A stretch of 64,000 bases of DNA. Origin: Lentisphaeria bacterium (lineage in GTDB: Bacteria > Verrucomicrobiota > Lentisphaeria > Oligosphaerales > Oligosphaeraceae). Where the stretch lies: positions 1-64,000 of the forward strand of contig JAKSPB010000016.1 of assembly GCA_024405215.1 (NCBI GenBank), given 5' to 3'. A program made the position numbers and the translations under genes. Under the pieces are notes generated by a model, which was not told the origin of the DNA, made no database searches, and worked only from the letters and a program-made list of their open reading frames with translations. Of this stretch, positions 41,599 to 50,174 are shown one piece after another (within the stretch, counting starts at the first letter, position 1; every line of letters starts with the position of its first letter).

Positions 41599-41627
41599 TT
41601 GAAGTTATTTCCTGTATGTGATATAGT
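41599..41627 (+). promoter_or_regulatory. Candidate promoter for the IclR-type gene
   Basis: TTGAAG (41599-41604) and TATAGT (41622-41627) are 17 bases apart, 38 bases before the start codon at 41666. The flank is AT-rich, as expected. Confidence 0.5.
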
Positions 41628-41665
41628 ATTTTTCACAAAACGAAAATGCTGAAAGCCTTTCAATA

Positions 41666-42436
41666 ATGCTGAACGAAATTTCAAAAAAGGATTGCCCGGT
41701 GGAGTCTCTCCGCCGTGGATTGGAGCTTCTGGACTTGCTGTGCGGTTGTGGCGAGGCCGGCTGCGGTTTGGCGGATTTGTCGAATCGTGTCGGGTTGAAG
41801 CGCACGACGGTCCACAATCTGTTGAAGACCCTCGTCTATTCCGGCTATGTCTCCAATCTTGGGGACGGGCATTATGGCGTCGGGTGGAGGATTCGCCGGC
41901 TGAGCGACTTTGAACTTCTGAACCAGATTCCCGGCCATCGCATGGAGAACCTGTCCTCCATGATGCAGGCTCTGACGAAGGAGATCAACGAGGCCCTCAT
42001 TTTGACAGTTTGCGTGAATGGGCATCGTCGAATTGTTACGCGCACCTCTGCCGGTCATTCGGTGGAGGTGAACCTTGACGCCATTTATCACGGTCATCGT
42101 CCTCTATGGACTTTGGAGACGTGGCTTGTGATGGCTGCCTTTGCTTCGGAAGAGGAGTTTGCGCAGATTCGTGCTGCGAACGACTGGCCGACGGATCCGG
42201 CCGCCGCCACGAAACTGTTGTTCCAGCTGGACGAGATTCGCCGGGCGGGCTATGCCAGCCTTCCCAACCCCAGCATCTATGCATGTGCGGTTCCCGTCCT
42301 GAGTGAAAATGGCGAACTTTTGGCTGCGCTGGGCCTGAACCAGCCTCTCTACCGTCATCATGCCCGTGAGACGCGACGCATGATAGAACGACTTCAACAG
42401 GGTGCCGCGCTTCTTGCGCAGCATTGGAACGAATAG
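41666..42436 (+). CDS. IclR-family transcriptional regulator
   Basis: A 256-residue protein. The winged HTH (~10-75) has SLRRGLELLDLLCG, GLADLSNRVGLKRTTVHNLLKTLVYSGYV and a DGHYGVGWRI wing. The effector domain follows, with HRRIVTRTSAGHSVEVNLDAIYHGHRPLWTLETWLVMAAFASEEE, ending in IYACAVPVLSENGELLAALGLNQPL, typical of IclR. Length is standard. It precedes the duplicated QueG-like gene and is separated from it only by MITE-like copy M3, so it may control that gene or respond to its product. The effector is unknown. Confidence 0.9.
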   Translation: MLNEISKKDCPVESLRRGLELLDLLCGCGEAGCGLADLSNRVGLKRTTVHNLLKTLVYSGYVSNLGDGHYGVGWRIRRLSDFELLNQIPGHRMENLSSMMQALTKEINEALILTVCVNGHRRIVTRTSAGHSVEVNLDAIYHGHRPLWTLETWLVMAAFASEEEFAQIRAANDWPTDPAAATKLLFQLDEIRRAGYASLPNPSIYACAVPVLSENGELLAALGLNQPLYRHHARETRRMIERLQQGAALLAQHWNE

Positions 42437-42442
42437 GTAATA

Positions 42443-42602
42443 GAGGAAATTGCAGAAGTCGCTTTGGGCACTTTTCGCGCTTCCGGGGCATTTTTTTCTC
42501 CAAGTGCTTCTCGTCGTAGTGGACTATGCCTTGGCGCACTTGAAGCAAACTGCCTCCGAAATCCTTGAAAAGTGCCTTCAAATGGACTTTTGCAATTACT
42601 TC
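42443..42602 (+). repeat. MITE-like element, copy M3
   Basis: A 160-bp copy. The left end is GAGGAAATTGCAGAAGTC and the right end is the inverse, GACTTTTGCAATTACTTC. It retains all internal blocks: CACTTTTCGCGCTTCCGGGG, GTCGTAGTGGACTATGCCTTG, AAACTGCCTCCGAAATCC and AAAAGTGCCTTCAAATGG. It lies between the IclR gene and the next gene's AGGAG (42607). Any transcript reading from the IclR promoter must cross its potential hairpin. Confidence 0.8.
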
Positions 42603-42615
42603 AATAGGAGAAAAG

Positions 42616-44928
42616 ATGTCTAGTAAAGCAGACAGTTTCGACACGTTGCGCGTGAAGAACTTTGCCTTGGATACGCTTCATGCGGATCTGGTGGGCATTG
42701 CGAACATCGAACGTTTCAAGGAAGCCCCCGTCAAGATGTCTCCCCAGGGCGTGATGCCGAGCGCCAAGTCGGTGATTGTGATGGCGATCCATCATCCGGA
42801 CGCGTCCATCGAGCGTGGCGGTCTTAGCCATCCGCAGGATATCGGCCCCTATTCGATCCAGTATTACATGAACTGGTATCTGGACGACATCTCCTACCGT
42901 ATGGCGCTCTATCTGGAGGACATGGGGTGGAATGCGGTGCCCATTGTCTCCTCCAACATCTGGCGCTACCGGGGCTACAAGGAGCTGACGGCCCAGTTCG
43001 CCCCCGATGTCAGTCACTTGCATTGCGCAGTGGCGGCCGGTCTGGCGGAATACGGCTACAGCGGCTTGGCCATCACTCCGGAATACGGCTCCCGTGTGCG
43101 CTATGTGACGGTCATCACTGATGCGCCTCTGACGCCGACTCCGTTGATCGAGCCCGGTTCCGTATGCGATTCCTGCATGCAATGCAAGATGCACTGCATG
43201 TCCGGTGCGCTGTCCAAGGAATTGAATGGCTGGAACGAAATCCATTACGAGGACAAGACCTATCGCTATGTCAACAAGAATCTGTGGCGTTGCGCCTGGG
43301 GCGAGCACTTTGATTTGGACTTGAATCTGCCGATTCCCGAGCACGTGGACGAGAAGGTCATCATGGAAGCTACTGTCAAATACGGTCGCCGTGGCGGAGA
43401 GTTCGGCTCCTGCATGCGCTACTGCGTGCCGAAGAAGCTCCGATATTTTGACAAGGAGTTTACCAATGCCCCGCGCCGTCGCAACGCCTATGTGCTGAAT
43501 CCGGAAGTGAAGGATCCGGATTTCCACCGTGGCATGGAGGAACGTGTGCGTTCCTTCGGAGCCAAGTGGGGCATGGATGCGACCATCGTGAGCGATGCGG
43601 AGACCGCGCGCGCGAAGCTTGGTGTGGAACTGGACAAGATCATGCCCGGTGCCATCCGTGCCGTGACCTATGTGGTCTACTACAATGCCGAGGAGAATGA
43701 ACGCACGGACTATCATGCCAACACCCATGAATTCGGTTTCATCCAGTATCCGGTGATGGTGGCTGCGGGTTATGACGCGGTGCGTTACCTGGAGCAGTTT
43801 GGATATGCCTCCAGTCAGCTACTGGACTTTCCGGAAGAGAAACTTTCCGCGCTGTTGGGGACTGCGCTTCCCCGCAAGCAGGTCCGCACCATGACTTTCC
43901 TCACCAACGCGCCGCTGCCCGTCACGTCCTTCGAGGTTCCTGCCGTTCAAATGCCGCCGCTGAACAAGGCCGCCCTGACGAAATCCATCCGCAAGGAGAT
44001 GACTTTGCATGGTTGCGACCTGGTGGGCATTGCGCCGGCCTCCCGCGTGAATGCGCTGGTGCCGCAGCTTGCCGCCATCTACGACGGCGATGTGGAGTAT
44101 CGTGCCGAGAACAAGGCCGACACCATCTACAAGCCCTACGATCCCGTCATCACGGAAATTGTCCGCAAGGTGGTGGGGACCGACGCCTATCTGGAAGGCG
44201 CCAAGTCGGTCGTCGTGCTGGGGATGCGTCTGCCCCGCGCCACCACCGACATCACGGCCCGCACGCCTGCCGAGGCAGCCGGCCCGTATGTCTTTGCGCA
44301 ATATGAATCCCTCATGCGTCTGCGTTACCAGGCCTGGAATCTCCGCCGCATCCTGGAGAACCACGGCTACCGCGTGGCGATCACCAGCGACCTGCATCGG
44401 ACGGGCTCCTTCTGCTGGAATCCCCGCGGCCGTCATCCGGATGCCTTCGCCAACACCTTCGCCGCCGCCGCCGCCGGGCTCTGCACCATCAGCGAGTGCG
44501 GCTTCGCGATCACGCCCGAGTTCGGCGCCAACGTCCGCTTCCTGGCGATTGTCACGGACGCCGACCTAGACGTCGATGCAGTGCGCAAGGATATCCAGAC
44601 CTATTGCGCCTCCTGCGAAAAGACCTGCGTCAAGGCCTGCCATACCGCAGCGCCGCAGTCGGAACTTCATGCCGTTGACATCGGTGGCCTGAAAGTCTCC
44701 TTCCGCAAGATCGACATCAATCGTTGCAACTGGGCGAAGGGCTACAGCCTGATTGCCACGGAAGGCAACCAGTATGCCGGCTGGCACCTGGACATCCCCT
44801 ATCCGGTGGATTTTAGCAAGCAGGCTTTCGAGGAGGCTCTCCGGAAGATTCCGCAGGTGGAGAAGGTCCGCCCGTGCAACTTCGAACAGTGCCTGATGGC
44901 CTGTCCGCATTGCCGGCCCCAGAGGTAG
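42616..44928 (+). CDS. Tandem-duplicated QueG-like (epoxyqueuosine-reductase / reductive-dehalogenase-fold) iron-sulfur protein
   Basis: About 770 residues, roughly twice a QueG (380). The start is at 42616 with AGGAG 4 bases before it. Both halves have the sequence style of corrinoid/Fe-S QueG relatives. First half: DLVGIANIERF, AKSVIVMAIHHP, CAVAAGLAEYGYSGLAITPEYGSRVRYVTVIT, then cysteines in CDSCMQCKMHC and a fourth in FGSCMRYC. Second half: CDLVGIAPASRV, AKSVVVLGMRLP, AGLCTISECGFAITPEFGANVRFLAIVTDA, then CASCEKTCVKAC and CNFEQCLMACPHC. So there are two potential clusters. Substrate is unknown; a role in dehalogenation or redox of a natural compound is inference. It is too diverged for confident queG. 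Confidence 0.75.
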   Translation: MSSKADSFDTLRVKNFALDTLHADLVGIANIERFKEAPVKMSPQGVMPSAKSVIVMAIHHPDASIERGGLSHPQDIGPYSIQYYMNWYLDDISYRMALYLEDMGWNAVPIVSSNIWRYRGYKELTAQFAPDVSHLHCAVAAGLAEYGYSGLAITPEYGSRVRYVTVITDAPLTPTPLIEPGSVCDSCMQCKMHCMSGALSKELNGWNEIHYEDKTYRYVNKNLWRCAWGEHFDLDLNLPIPEHVDEKVIMEATVKYGRRGGEFGSCMRYCVPKKLRYFDKEFTNAPRRRNAYVLNPEVKDPDFHRGMEERVRSFGAKWGMDATIVSDAETARAKLGVELDKIMPGAIRAVTYVVYYNAEENERTDYHANTHEFGFIQYPVMVAAGYDAVRYLEQFGYASSQLLDFPEEKLSALLGTALPRKQVRTMTFLTNAPLPVTSFEVPAVQMPPLNKAALTKSIRKEMTLHGCDLVGIAPASRVNALVPQLAAIYDGDVEYRAENKADTIYKPYDPVITEIVRKVVGTDAYLEGAKSVVVLGMRLPRATTDITARTPAEAAGPYVFAQYESLMRLRYQAWNLRRILENHGYRVAITSDLHRTGSFCWNPRGRHPDAFANTFAAAAAGLCTISECGFAITPEFGANVRFLAIVTDADLDVDAVRKDIQTYCASCEKTCVKACHTAAPQSELHAVDIGGLKVSFRKIDINRCNWAKGYSLIATEGNQYAGWHLDIPYPVDFSKQAFEEALRKIPQVEKVRPCNFEQCLMACPHCRPQR

Positions 44929-44940
44929 TCTGGCTTGAAA

Positions 44941-44971
44941 AGCGCCGACTCCTTCCAGAAGGCGGCGCCAT
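44941..44971 (+). terminator. Possible terminator hairpin
   Basis: GCGCCG, CCTTC, CA, GAAGG, CGGCGC can form a nested hairpin right after the QueG-like stop. There is no long T-run, so it is weak. Confidence 0.3.
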
Positions 44972-45052
44972 TTCTGAGTATACGTTTTTTTGTGTTCCCC
45001 GATGATACGTGTTCTGATTCCACATGTTCCAACAACAAAGCAAGGAGAAAAA

Positions 45053-45856
45053 ATGAATAAATCCTTCACGCTCATTGAATTGCTGGTCGTGATCGCCATC
45101 ATCGCCATCCTGGCCAGCATGCTTCTGCCCGCCCTTTCCAAGGCCCGTGCGAAGGCCCGCTGCATCAGCTGCATCAACAACCAGAAGCAGTTCGCGTTGT
45201 CCTTCCTGCTCTATTCCATAGACTATGACGGCTACATCATGACCGCCGCCTGCCTGAATAACGGCAACATCAACTTCATGTGTGGCGCCAAGGCCCTCTA
45301 CAGCACCAACCAGCATTGGAAGGTGGACGCCCGCGACGTGGTCAAGCCCAAGTTCGCCATGGGCTACATGGACGACAAGCAGTTCCACTGCCCGGAGGCC
45401 GAAATCCTTCCTACCAATCCCCAACATCGCTGCTACGCGAATCCCCACGGAAACTACTATGGTGACAGCGTTTTCTACTGCGGCCTGAGAGATGCTTTCA
45501 GTATGCCTGCCACCAAGGACTTCCTCTTCCACTTCGATTCCAGCAAGCTGCCCGCCAGCAAGTGCTTCGTAGTCTCCGATTCCACCGTCGGCCAGACTTC
45601 CGACACGAGCGTCACCAATCCCACCCGCGTGGAGTGCTACCGCATGTCCGCCGGCAACAACAACGCCTCCGAGAAGCCCAGCGCCTACCATGACGGAAAG
45701 CTCAACCTGGCCTTCTGGGACGGACACGCCGAGACCATGACTCCCCAGAATGCCGCAGACATCTTCTCCAAGTTCTGCGAATCGGAGTACGTTTACATCT
45801 ATCTCAATGGCGTGCCGGTGCAGTATCACACTCCCGATTACGCCGTTATGAACTAA
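45053..45856 (+). CDS. H-X9-DG pseudopilin-like secreted protein (DUF1559 type), first copy
   Basis: A 267-residue protein. The start at 45053 has AAGGAG 6 bases before it. [20 protein letters not shown] is a type IV pilin/type II secretion N-terminus: a prepilin peptidase site before the Phe at position 5 and a Glu at mature position 5. A ~220-residue globular part follows, with the pattern [15 protein letters not shown] (His, nine residues, DG) close to the end, as in the H-X9-DG family of PVC bacteria. [15 protein letters not shown] lies after the helix. Such proteins are numerous in Lentisphaerota and their role is unproven. It has its own terminator. Confidence 0.85.
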   Translation: MNKSFTLIELLVVIAIIAILASMLLPALSKARAKARCISCINNQKQFALSFLLYSIDYDGYIMTAACLNNGNINFMCGAKALYSTNQHWKVDARDVVKPKFAMGYMDDKQFHCPEAEILPTNPQHRCYANPHGNYYGDSVFYCGLRDAFSMPATKDFLFHFDSSKLPASKCFVVSDSTVGQTSDTSVTNPTRVECYRMSAGNNNASEKPSAYHDGKLNLAFWDGHAETMTPQNAADIFSKFCESEYVYIYLNGVPVQYHTPDYAVMN

Positions 45857-45895
45857 GTTCGCCGACTCTGATCGGAAAATCAGCCTGAAAGGTCC

Positions 45896-45929
45896 GTCGC
45901 AGAACCTTGCCGTTCTGCGACAGACTTTT
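45896..45929 (+). terminator. Rho-independent terminator after the first pseudopilin gene
   Basis: GTCGCAGAAC-CTTGCC-GTTCTGCGAC is a 10-bp perfect stem followed by AGACTTTTC. Confidence 0.75.
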
Positions 45930-45984
45930 CTTGCCATTCGCATACTGCGTAAAAAACGACCGAATGGATGGTTGCAATTTTTGG

Positions 45985-46161
45985 GGCTCTGTTCTAGCAA
46001 TAAGTTGGCTTTGCATCTGGAGCCCCGCGGAGCGGGGCGAGTGAAGGGTAACCGCAGGTCGAGCGAAGCGAGGCCTGCGGAAAGCCTCTCAAAATGATCA
46101 GAGCCTTGCGGAGCAAGGCGAGTGAATCCAGGGAAAATCAACACATTGCTAGAACAGAGCC
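45985..46161 (+). repeat. Palindromic repeat element, type D, with distinct terminal repeats
   Basis: A 177-bp sequence. Its ends GGCTCTGTTCTAGCAA and TTGCTAGAACAGAGCC are perfectly inverted (16 bp), and the right end is followed by CTTTTTTG, as in a terminator. The interior contains the same modules as elements A and B: GTGAAGGGTAACCGCAGGTC, GAGCGAAGCGAGGCCTGCGG and GAGCCTTGCGGAGCAAGGCG. It fills the gap between the two pseudopilin genes together with the promoter at 46189. Confidence 0.75.
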
Positions 46162-46188
46162 TTTTTTGCCGTATTCCTGCGTTTCTTC

Positions 46189-46216
46189 TTGATTTTTCTC
46201 TTTTTTTTCCTATAAT
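46189..46216 (+). promoter_or_regulatory. Candidate strong promoter for the second pseudopilin
   Basis: TTGATT (46189-46194) and a consensus TATAAT (46211-46216) have a 16-base T-rich spacer. The ATG lies 57 bases further on at 46274. Confidence 0.55.
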
Positions 46217-46273
46217 TCACATGGATCCTGTGCGTGGATCGTTTTTCCCCTCTAGAAATTCTTTCTTGAAACC

Positions 46274-47134
46274 ATGAAAAAATCTTTTACCCTCATCGAA
46301 TTGCTGGTGGTGATCGCCATTATCGCCATCCTGGCCAGCATGCTCCTGCCGGCGCTTTCCAAGGCCCGTGAGAAGGCCCGTGCCATCAGCTGCGTCAACA
46401 ACCTGAAGCAGCTCCAGCTGGGCAACCTGCTCTATGCCAACGACGCCGATGACTTCCTGCCCCCCATCTTCTTTCGCATCATTGCCGGCACCACCTATAC
46501 CGCCGGTGGCGACAACCTCAAGTCCTACGCCAACATCACCTGGTATACCGTGAATCCCATCATTCCCGGCACGCCCATGAACTGCGAAGAGTGGTACAAG
46601 AAAGACAAGGCCGCCTATATCGAGGGCGGCGAACCGGAGACCAGCGACTGGCACAAGGTCACCCTCTGCCCCTCCATCGCCCCGCAAGACCGTGTGGGCG
46701 GCAACAACGGCTATCAGGCCAACGTCGGCATGAGCGAATGCAAGAGCCTTCGCGAGTCCACCGGAATGCACCAGGACTACTATGACCGTTCCAGCGGTTT
46801 GAACAGCACCAAGGCCTCCGTCTGGCACCGTGTCAGCGGGATCAAATACACCTCCTTGCACGTCAACTACCTGGATGGGCATCTTCTCACCGTCTTCAGC
46901 TCCGGCGCTGCCCGCACCCTGATCGCCACCTGCGCCCGCTATCCGTCAGATATCGGCATTGACTGGTTCCGTCACTCCATGGCGATCAACCTCTCCTTCT
47001 CCGACGGCCATGTGGAGTCCGCTCCCTACGCCAAGGCAAAGGCCTACAACGGCGACCTGAAAGACTACTACCTTTGCACCGACTACTACTGGTATCCCGG
47101 CGTCAATATGCCCGGCGGCGACTTGAAGCGCTAG
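46274..47134 (+). CDS. H-X9-DG pseudopilin-like secreted protein, second copy
   Basis: A 286-residue protein. [20 protein letters not shown] is the prepilin-type N-terminus, identical over most of the helix to the gene at 45053. [25 protein letters not shown] follows, matching the DUF1559 beginning. Near the C-terminus, [19 protein letters not shown] shows the H-X9-DG motif. The globular regions of the two copies differ clearly, so they are paralogues rather than recent duplicates. No secretion or pilus machinery gene is in the window. A candidate consensus promoter lies directly upstream. Confidence 0.85.
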   Translation: MKKSFTLIELLVVIAIIAILASMLLPALSKAREKARAISCVNNLKQLQLGNLLYANDADDFLPPIFFRIIAGTTYTAGGDNLKSYANITWYTVNPIIPGTPMNCEEWYKKDKAAYIEGGEPETSDWHKVTLCPSIAPQDRVGGNNGYQANVGMSECKSLRESTGMHQDYYDRSSGLNSTKASVWHRVSGIKYTSLHVNYLDGHLLTVFSSGAARTLIATCARYPSDIGIDWFRHSMAINLSFSDGHVESAPYAKAKAYNGDLKDYYLCTDYYWYPGVNMPGGDLKR

Positions 47135-47152
47135 GCCGAAATCCTAGTCCAG

Positions 47153-47198
47153 AACGGGGTTGTTGCTGAACGGTGTTTTCGCAACAGCCCCGTTTTTT
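47153..47198 (+). terminator. Rho-independent terminator after the second pseudopilin
   Basis: AACGGGGTTGTTGC pairs with GCAACAGCCCCGTT around a ~14-base loop, followed by TTTTTT. It is strong. Confidence 0.85.
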
Positions 47199-47211
47199 TG
47201 CATTCCCTGAA

Positions 47212-47665
47212 CACAGCCGTCCCATAATTTCGAAAATTGAGAAAAAAGCTGATGAAATTGAACTCAAGGCAGCTTGAATCTGCAAGCCCCCCTTTTTGTG
47301 TGCAGGCTGTGTTAAGGCGGGACTGCCATTTTCTGTTGAACACTGCCCTTCCATAGGCCTGCGGCATGTCCGCCGGAGCCTTGGCGAAGGAGGAAGCAGG
47401 CCGTGTGAAGGGTAACCGCAGGTCGAGCGAAGCGAGGCCTGCGGCTTGTCTCCCAATGACTCCAGAGCCTTGCGGAGCAAGGCGAGTGAATGCCAGCCTT
47501 TCCTGCCCATGATTCACTCGCCCTGCTCCGCAGGGCTCTGGGTAGGAAATGGACGTAACCGCAGGCCTCGGCGCTTCGCGCCTCGACCCGCGGTTACGCC
47601 TGACTCGCCTTGCTCCGCAAGGCTCTTAAAAAGCCTTCCAATGCCATCGTTATGGGACGGCTGTG
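47212..47665 (+). repeat. Large palindromic repeat element, copy B
   Basis: A 454-bp element with perfect 16-bp terminal inverted repeats, CACAGCCGTCCCATAA and TTATGGGACGGCTGTG. It is nearly identical to copy A (23548-23971) in order: the AT-rich arm with GAAATTGAACTCAAGGC, the GGTAACCGCAGGTCGAGCG arm, and its inverse in the second half. It contains an extra ~30-base piece (around GCATGTCCGCCGGAGCCTTGG) lacking in copy A. Confidence 0.88.
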
Positions 47666-47675
47666 TTCCCTGAAT

Positions 47676-47719
47676 GTAAATATTCGCTGAATATTCACTG
47701 AATATTCGCTGAATATTCA
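47676..47719 (+). repeat. Four 11-bp iterons around GAATATTC
   Basis: Period-11 copies of CTGAATATTC(G/A), the first degenerate (GTAAATATTCG), stand in tandem immediately after element B. The core GAATATTC is itself palindromic. The array lies in the 5' part of a decayed reading frame that follows, and extends it in frame for the last copies. Confidence 0.75.
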
Positions 47720-47815
47720 GTACGAGAAGACCCGTGCTTTCACAATTGCCAAGCAGATGCGTGACCTGGGGCTGATAAAGGCTGTCGGCAGGGGCGCAGG
47801 CAAAAAGTATTTGTA
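47691..47815 (+). pseudogene. C-terminal remnant of a winged-helix protein
   Basis: The frame ending at TAA 47813-47815 reads YEKTRAFTIAKQMRDLGLIKAVGRGAGKKYL. This is typical of the C-terminal winged helix of AAA-4/Schlafen-like ATP-binding and other regulatory proteins (I-x-K-x-M-x-x-L-G-L-I-K-x-V-G-x-G). Only ~41 residues are open upstream before a stop inside the iteron array, so this is a fragment. It is followed by 120 bases to the helicase gene. Confidence 0.5.
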
Positions 47816-47937
47816 ACCTGATTTCCTTTTGTTTCAGGGGGCAACCGTCTGCCGATTGATCTCCAGTAGGCGCATTATCTGTTATATTACGTGTTTAATC
47901 GTACATAATTCAGTAACACACCAAGGAGTCTTTGATT

Positions 47938-49614
47938 TTGAGCAGTCTATTTGGTCGAATTTGGAAGGCAATCTGTTCTTTCTTTGGCAGTGGCGCTGCC
48001 GCTGCCGTGCCTGAAGCAATGCCTTCGCAGGATACCGCAACATCTTCCGAGGCAAGTCCAAGGCCCCGCCGTCGCCGTCCGCGCCACAAGGCCGGGGCCA
48101 AGCCGGAGGCAAAGGCCGAACAGCCTGTTGCCAAAAAGGCGCCCGCGCCTGTCGCTGAGGGCGGGGAAGAGGAATCCCGCCTTGGGGAAGACCGTGCCCA
48201 TCGGATTTTGTCCAAGAAGAAGGTAGGCGACTGGGAGCCTCCTGCGGTGGAGAATCCCGAAGAGGGAGTCACTTATTTCCAGAGTTTCCCTCTGGCGAAG
48301 GAGATCCTTCGCGCCGCGCTGGACGACATGGGCTTCAAGAAATGCACGCCCATCCAGGCGCTGGCGCTTCCCGTGGCCATGAAGGGCGCGGATGTGGCCG
48401 GCAAAGCGCAGACCGGCACAGGAAAGACGGCGGTCTTCCTGATGTCCATGCTGGACCAGTTTATCCGCAATGGCGGAGAACGCAAGCTGAACCAGCCATT
48501 TGCGCTGGTGCTGGCGCCGACCCGTGAATTGGCCATCCAGATCGCCAAGGACGCCGACAACCTGAGCGTCTATACCACGCTGCGGACCGTGGCGGTCTTT
48601 GGCGGAATGGACTACGAACGCCAGCGCCGGCTGTTGCAGGCCGGCTGCGACCTGATCGTCGCCACGCCCGGACGCCTGATTGACTTCCTGCAGAAACGCG
48701 TCATCGACACCTCCATGCTGAAAGTCCTGATCATCGACGAGGCAGACCGCATGCTGGACATGGGCTTCATTCCCGACGTGAAGCGCATCATCAACTACCT
48801 GCCTTCCCGCGAGGAGCGTCAGACCATGCTCTTCAGCGCTACGCTTTCCCAGGACATCATGAACCTGGCCAGCCGCTGGATGCGTCCCGACCCCGCCGTT
48901 CTGGAAGTGGAGCCCGAGCGTGTCATCGCGGAGGGCGTCAACGAGACCGTCTATGCCTGCACGACCAAGGAGAAGCTGGCCATCATCATCTGGATTCTCC
49001 AGCACGAGGACGTGCATCGCGCGCTGATTTTCCGCAATCGCCGCCGGGACGTGGAGGAACTCCGCTACGAACTGCAGCGCTACGGCATCGCTTGCGAGAT
49101 GCTTTCCGGCGACGTGAACCAGAACCGCCGCCTGAATATCCTGGAGGCCTTCCGCAACGGCACCACCAAGGTGGTCGTGGCCACGGATGTGGCCGGACGC
49201 GGCATCCAGGTGGACGACATCACCCACGTCTTCAACTACGATCTTCCCTACGAGGCCGAAGACTACGTGCACCGTGTGGGGCGTACCGCCCGTGCCGGCC
49301 ATCAGGGCCGCGCCATTGCCTTCGCCGACGAGGACTGCGCCTTTGTCATGCCGGAGATCGAGGAATACATCGGTCGTTCCCTGCCTACCGTCCAGCCGCC
49401 GGAGGAAATGCTCGTGCTTCCTGCGCCCTGTGCGAATCCGCAGCGTCCCCGCCGCGAGGAAGGCGAACATTCCCATGGCGGTCGCGGTAACGGCGGCTTC
49501 CGGGGCGGTTCCTCCGCCCGCGGCTCTTTCAACCGGGGCGGTTTTGCCCCTTCCCGTTCCCATTTCGGCAGTCGCCCAAGCGGCGGCTTCCATCGCCCCA
49601 GCGGCAACCGCTAG
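47938..49614 (+). CDS. DEAD-box ATP-dependent RNA helicase
   Basis: About 558 residues. The start is probably TTG at 47938, with AAGGAG 9 bases upstream; TTG at 47932 is too close. The N-terminal ~110 residues are Ala/Pro/Arg-rich, likely an RNA-binding extension. TPIQALALPVAMKG is the Q motif. AQTGTGKT is motif I, PTRELAIQI Ia and IDEADRMLDMGF the DEAD motif. SATLS is motif III. Motifs IV-VI follow (VVVATDVAGRGIQVDD, HRVGRTARAG). The tail is Gly/Arg/Phe-rich (RGNGGFRGGSSARGS), as in RhlE/DeaD types. Such helicases aid RNA decay and ribosome assembly. Confidence 0.92.
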   Translation: MSSLFGRIWKAICSFFGSGAAAAVPEAMPSQDTATSSEASPRPRRRRPRHKAGAKPEAKAEQPVAKKAPAPVAEGGEEESRLGEDRAHRILSKKKVGDWEPPAVENPEEGVTYFQSFPLAKEILRAALDDMGFKKCTPIQALALPVAMKGADVAGKAQTGTGKTAVFLMSMLDQFIRNGGERKLNQPFALVLAPTRELAIQIAKDADNLSVYTTLRTVAVFGGMDYERQRRLLQAGCDLIVATPGRLIDFLQKRVIDTSMLKVLIIDEADRMLDMGFIPDVKRIINYLPSREERQTMLFSATLSQDIMNLASRWMRPDPAVLEVEPERVIAEGVNETVYACTTKEKLAIIIWILQHEDVHRALIFRNRRRDVEELRYELQRYGIACEMLSGDVNQNRRLNILEAFRNGTTKVVVATDVAGRGIQVDDITHVFNYDLPYEAEDYVHRVGRTARAGHQGRAIAFADEDCAFVMPEIEEYIGRSLPTVQPPEEMLVLPAPCANPQRPRREEGEHSHGGRGNGGFRGGSSARGSFNRGGFAPSRSHFGSRPSGGFHRPSGNR

Positions 49615-49625
49615 AAAAATACTCC

Positions 49626-50174
49626 ATGGCACCGGAGCGTAGTGAAATCCAGATGCGACTTGGCGACCAGGAGATGCCTCGGGAGCGGCAGCTTCCCGTG
49701 GTCATCGTCCTGGACACTCTGCGTAGCGCCTACAACACGGGGAACATCTTCCGTCTGGCGGACGCCGTGAATGCGGAGGGCATCTACGCCTGTGGCTACA
49801 CGCCCTGTCCGCCTCATGAAAAGCTGGTCAAGACGGCGCGCGGCTGCGACGAGACGGTCCCCTGCCGGCATTTCGACCTGGCCTCGGAGTCAATCCGGGA
49901 ACTCAAGTCCCGCGGATACACCGTCTATGCGGTGGATACCGTGGTTGGCGCCCAATGCTACTGGGATGCGCAGCTTCATTTCCCCTGTGCGCTGGTGCTG
50001 GGCAACGAGGCGCTGGGGATTTCATCGCAGGCGCTGGAGCTCTGCGATGGATACATCCAGCTTCCCGCCTGCGGGCGCAAGAATTCCATCAATGTTGGGA
50101 ATTGCGCCGGAGTAGTGCTTTTCGAGGCGCTTCGGCAGTTCCGCAAACTTTCCGTACCTGAAAACAAAGGATGA
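49626..50174 (+). CDS. SpoU/TrmH-family RNA 2'-O-methyltransferase
   Basis: A 182-residue protein. The SPOUT fold is marked by SAYNTGNIFRLADAVNAEGIYACG (motif 1), CALVLGNEALGISSQ (motif 2) and LPACGRKNSINVGNCAGVVLFEALRQ (motif 3, with the Asn and the SAM-binding knot). It is compact, like TrmL/TrmH without an extra domain. The target nucleotide cannot be read from sequence. The start is ATG 49626 or 49674 (AGGAG directly before the latter is too close). It follows the helicase by 11 bases and overlaps the next gene as ATGA. Confidence 0.87.
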   Translation: MAPERSEIQMRLGDQEMPRERQLPVVIVLDTLRSAYNTGNIFRLADAVNAEGIYACGYTPCPPHEKLVKTARGCDETVPCRHFDLASESIRELKSRGYTVYAVDTVVGAQCYWDAQLHFPCALVLGNEALGISSQALELCDGYIQLPACGRKNSINVGNCAGVVLFEALRQFRKLSVPENKG

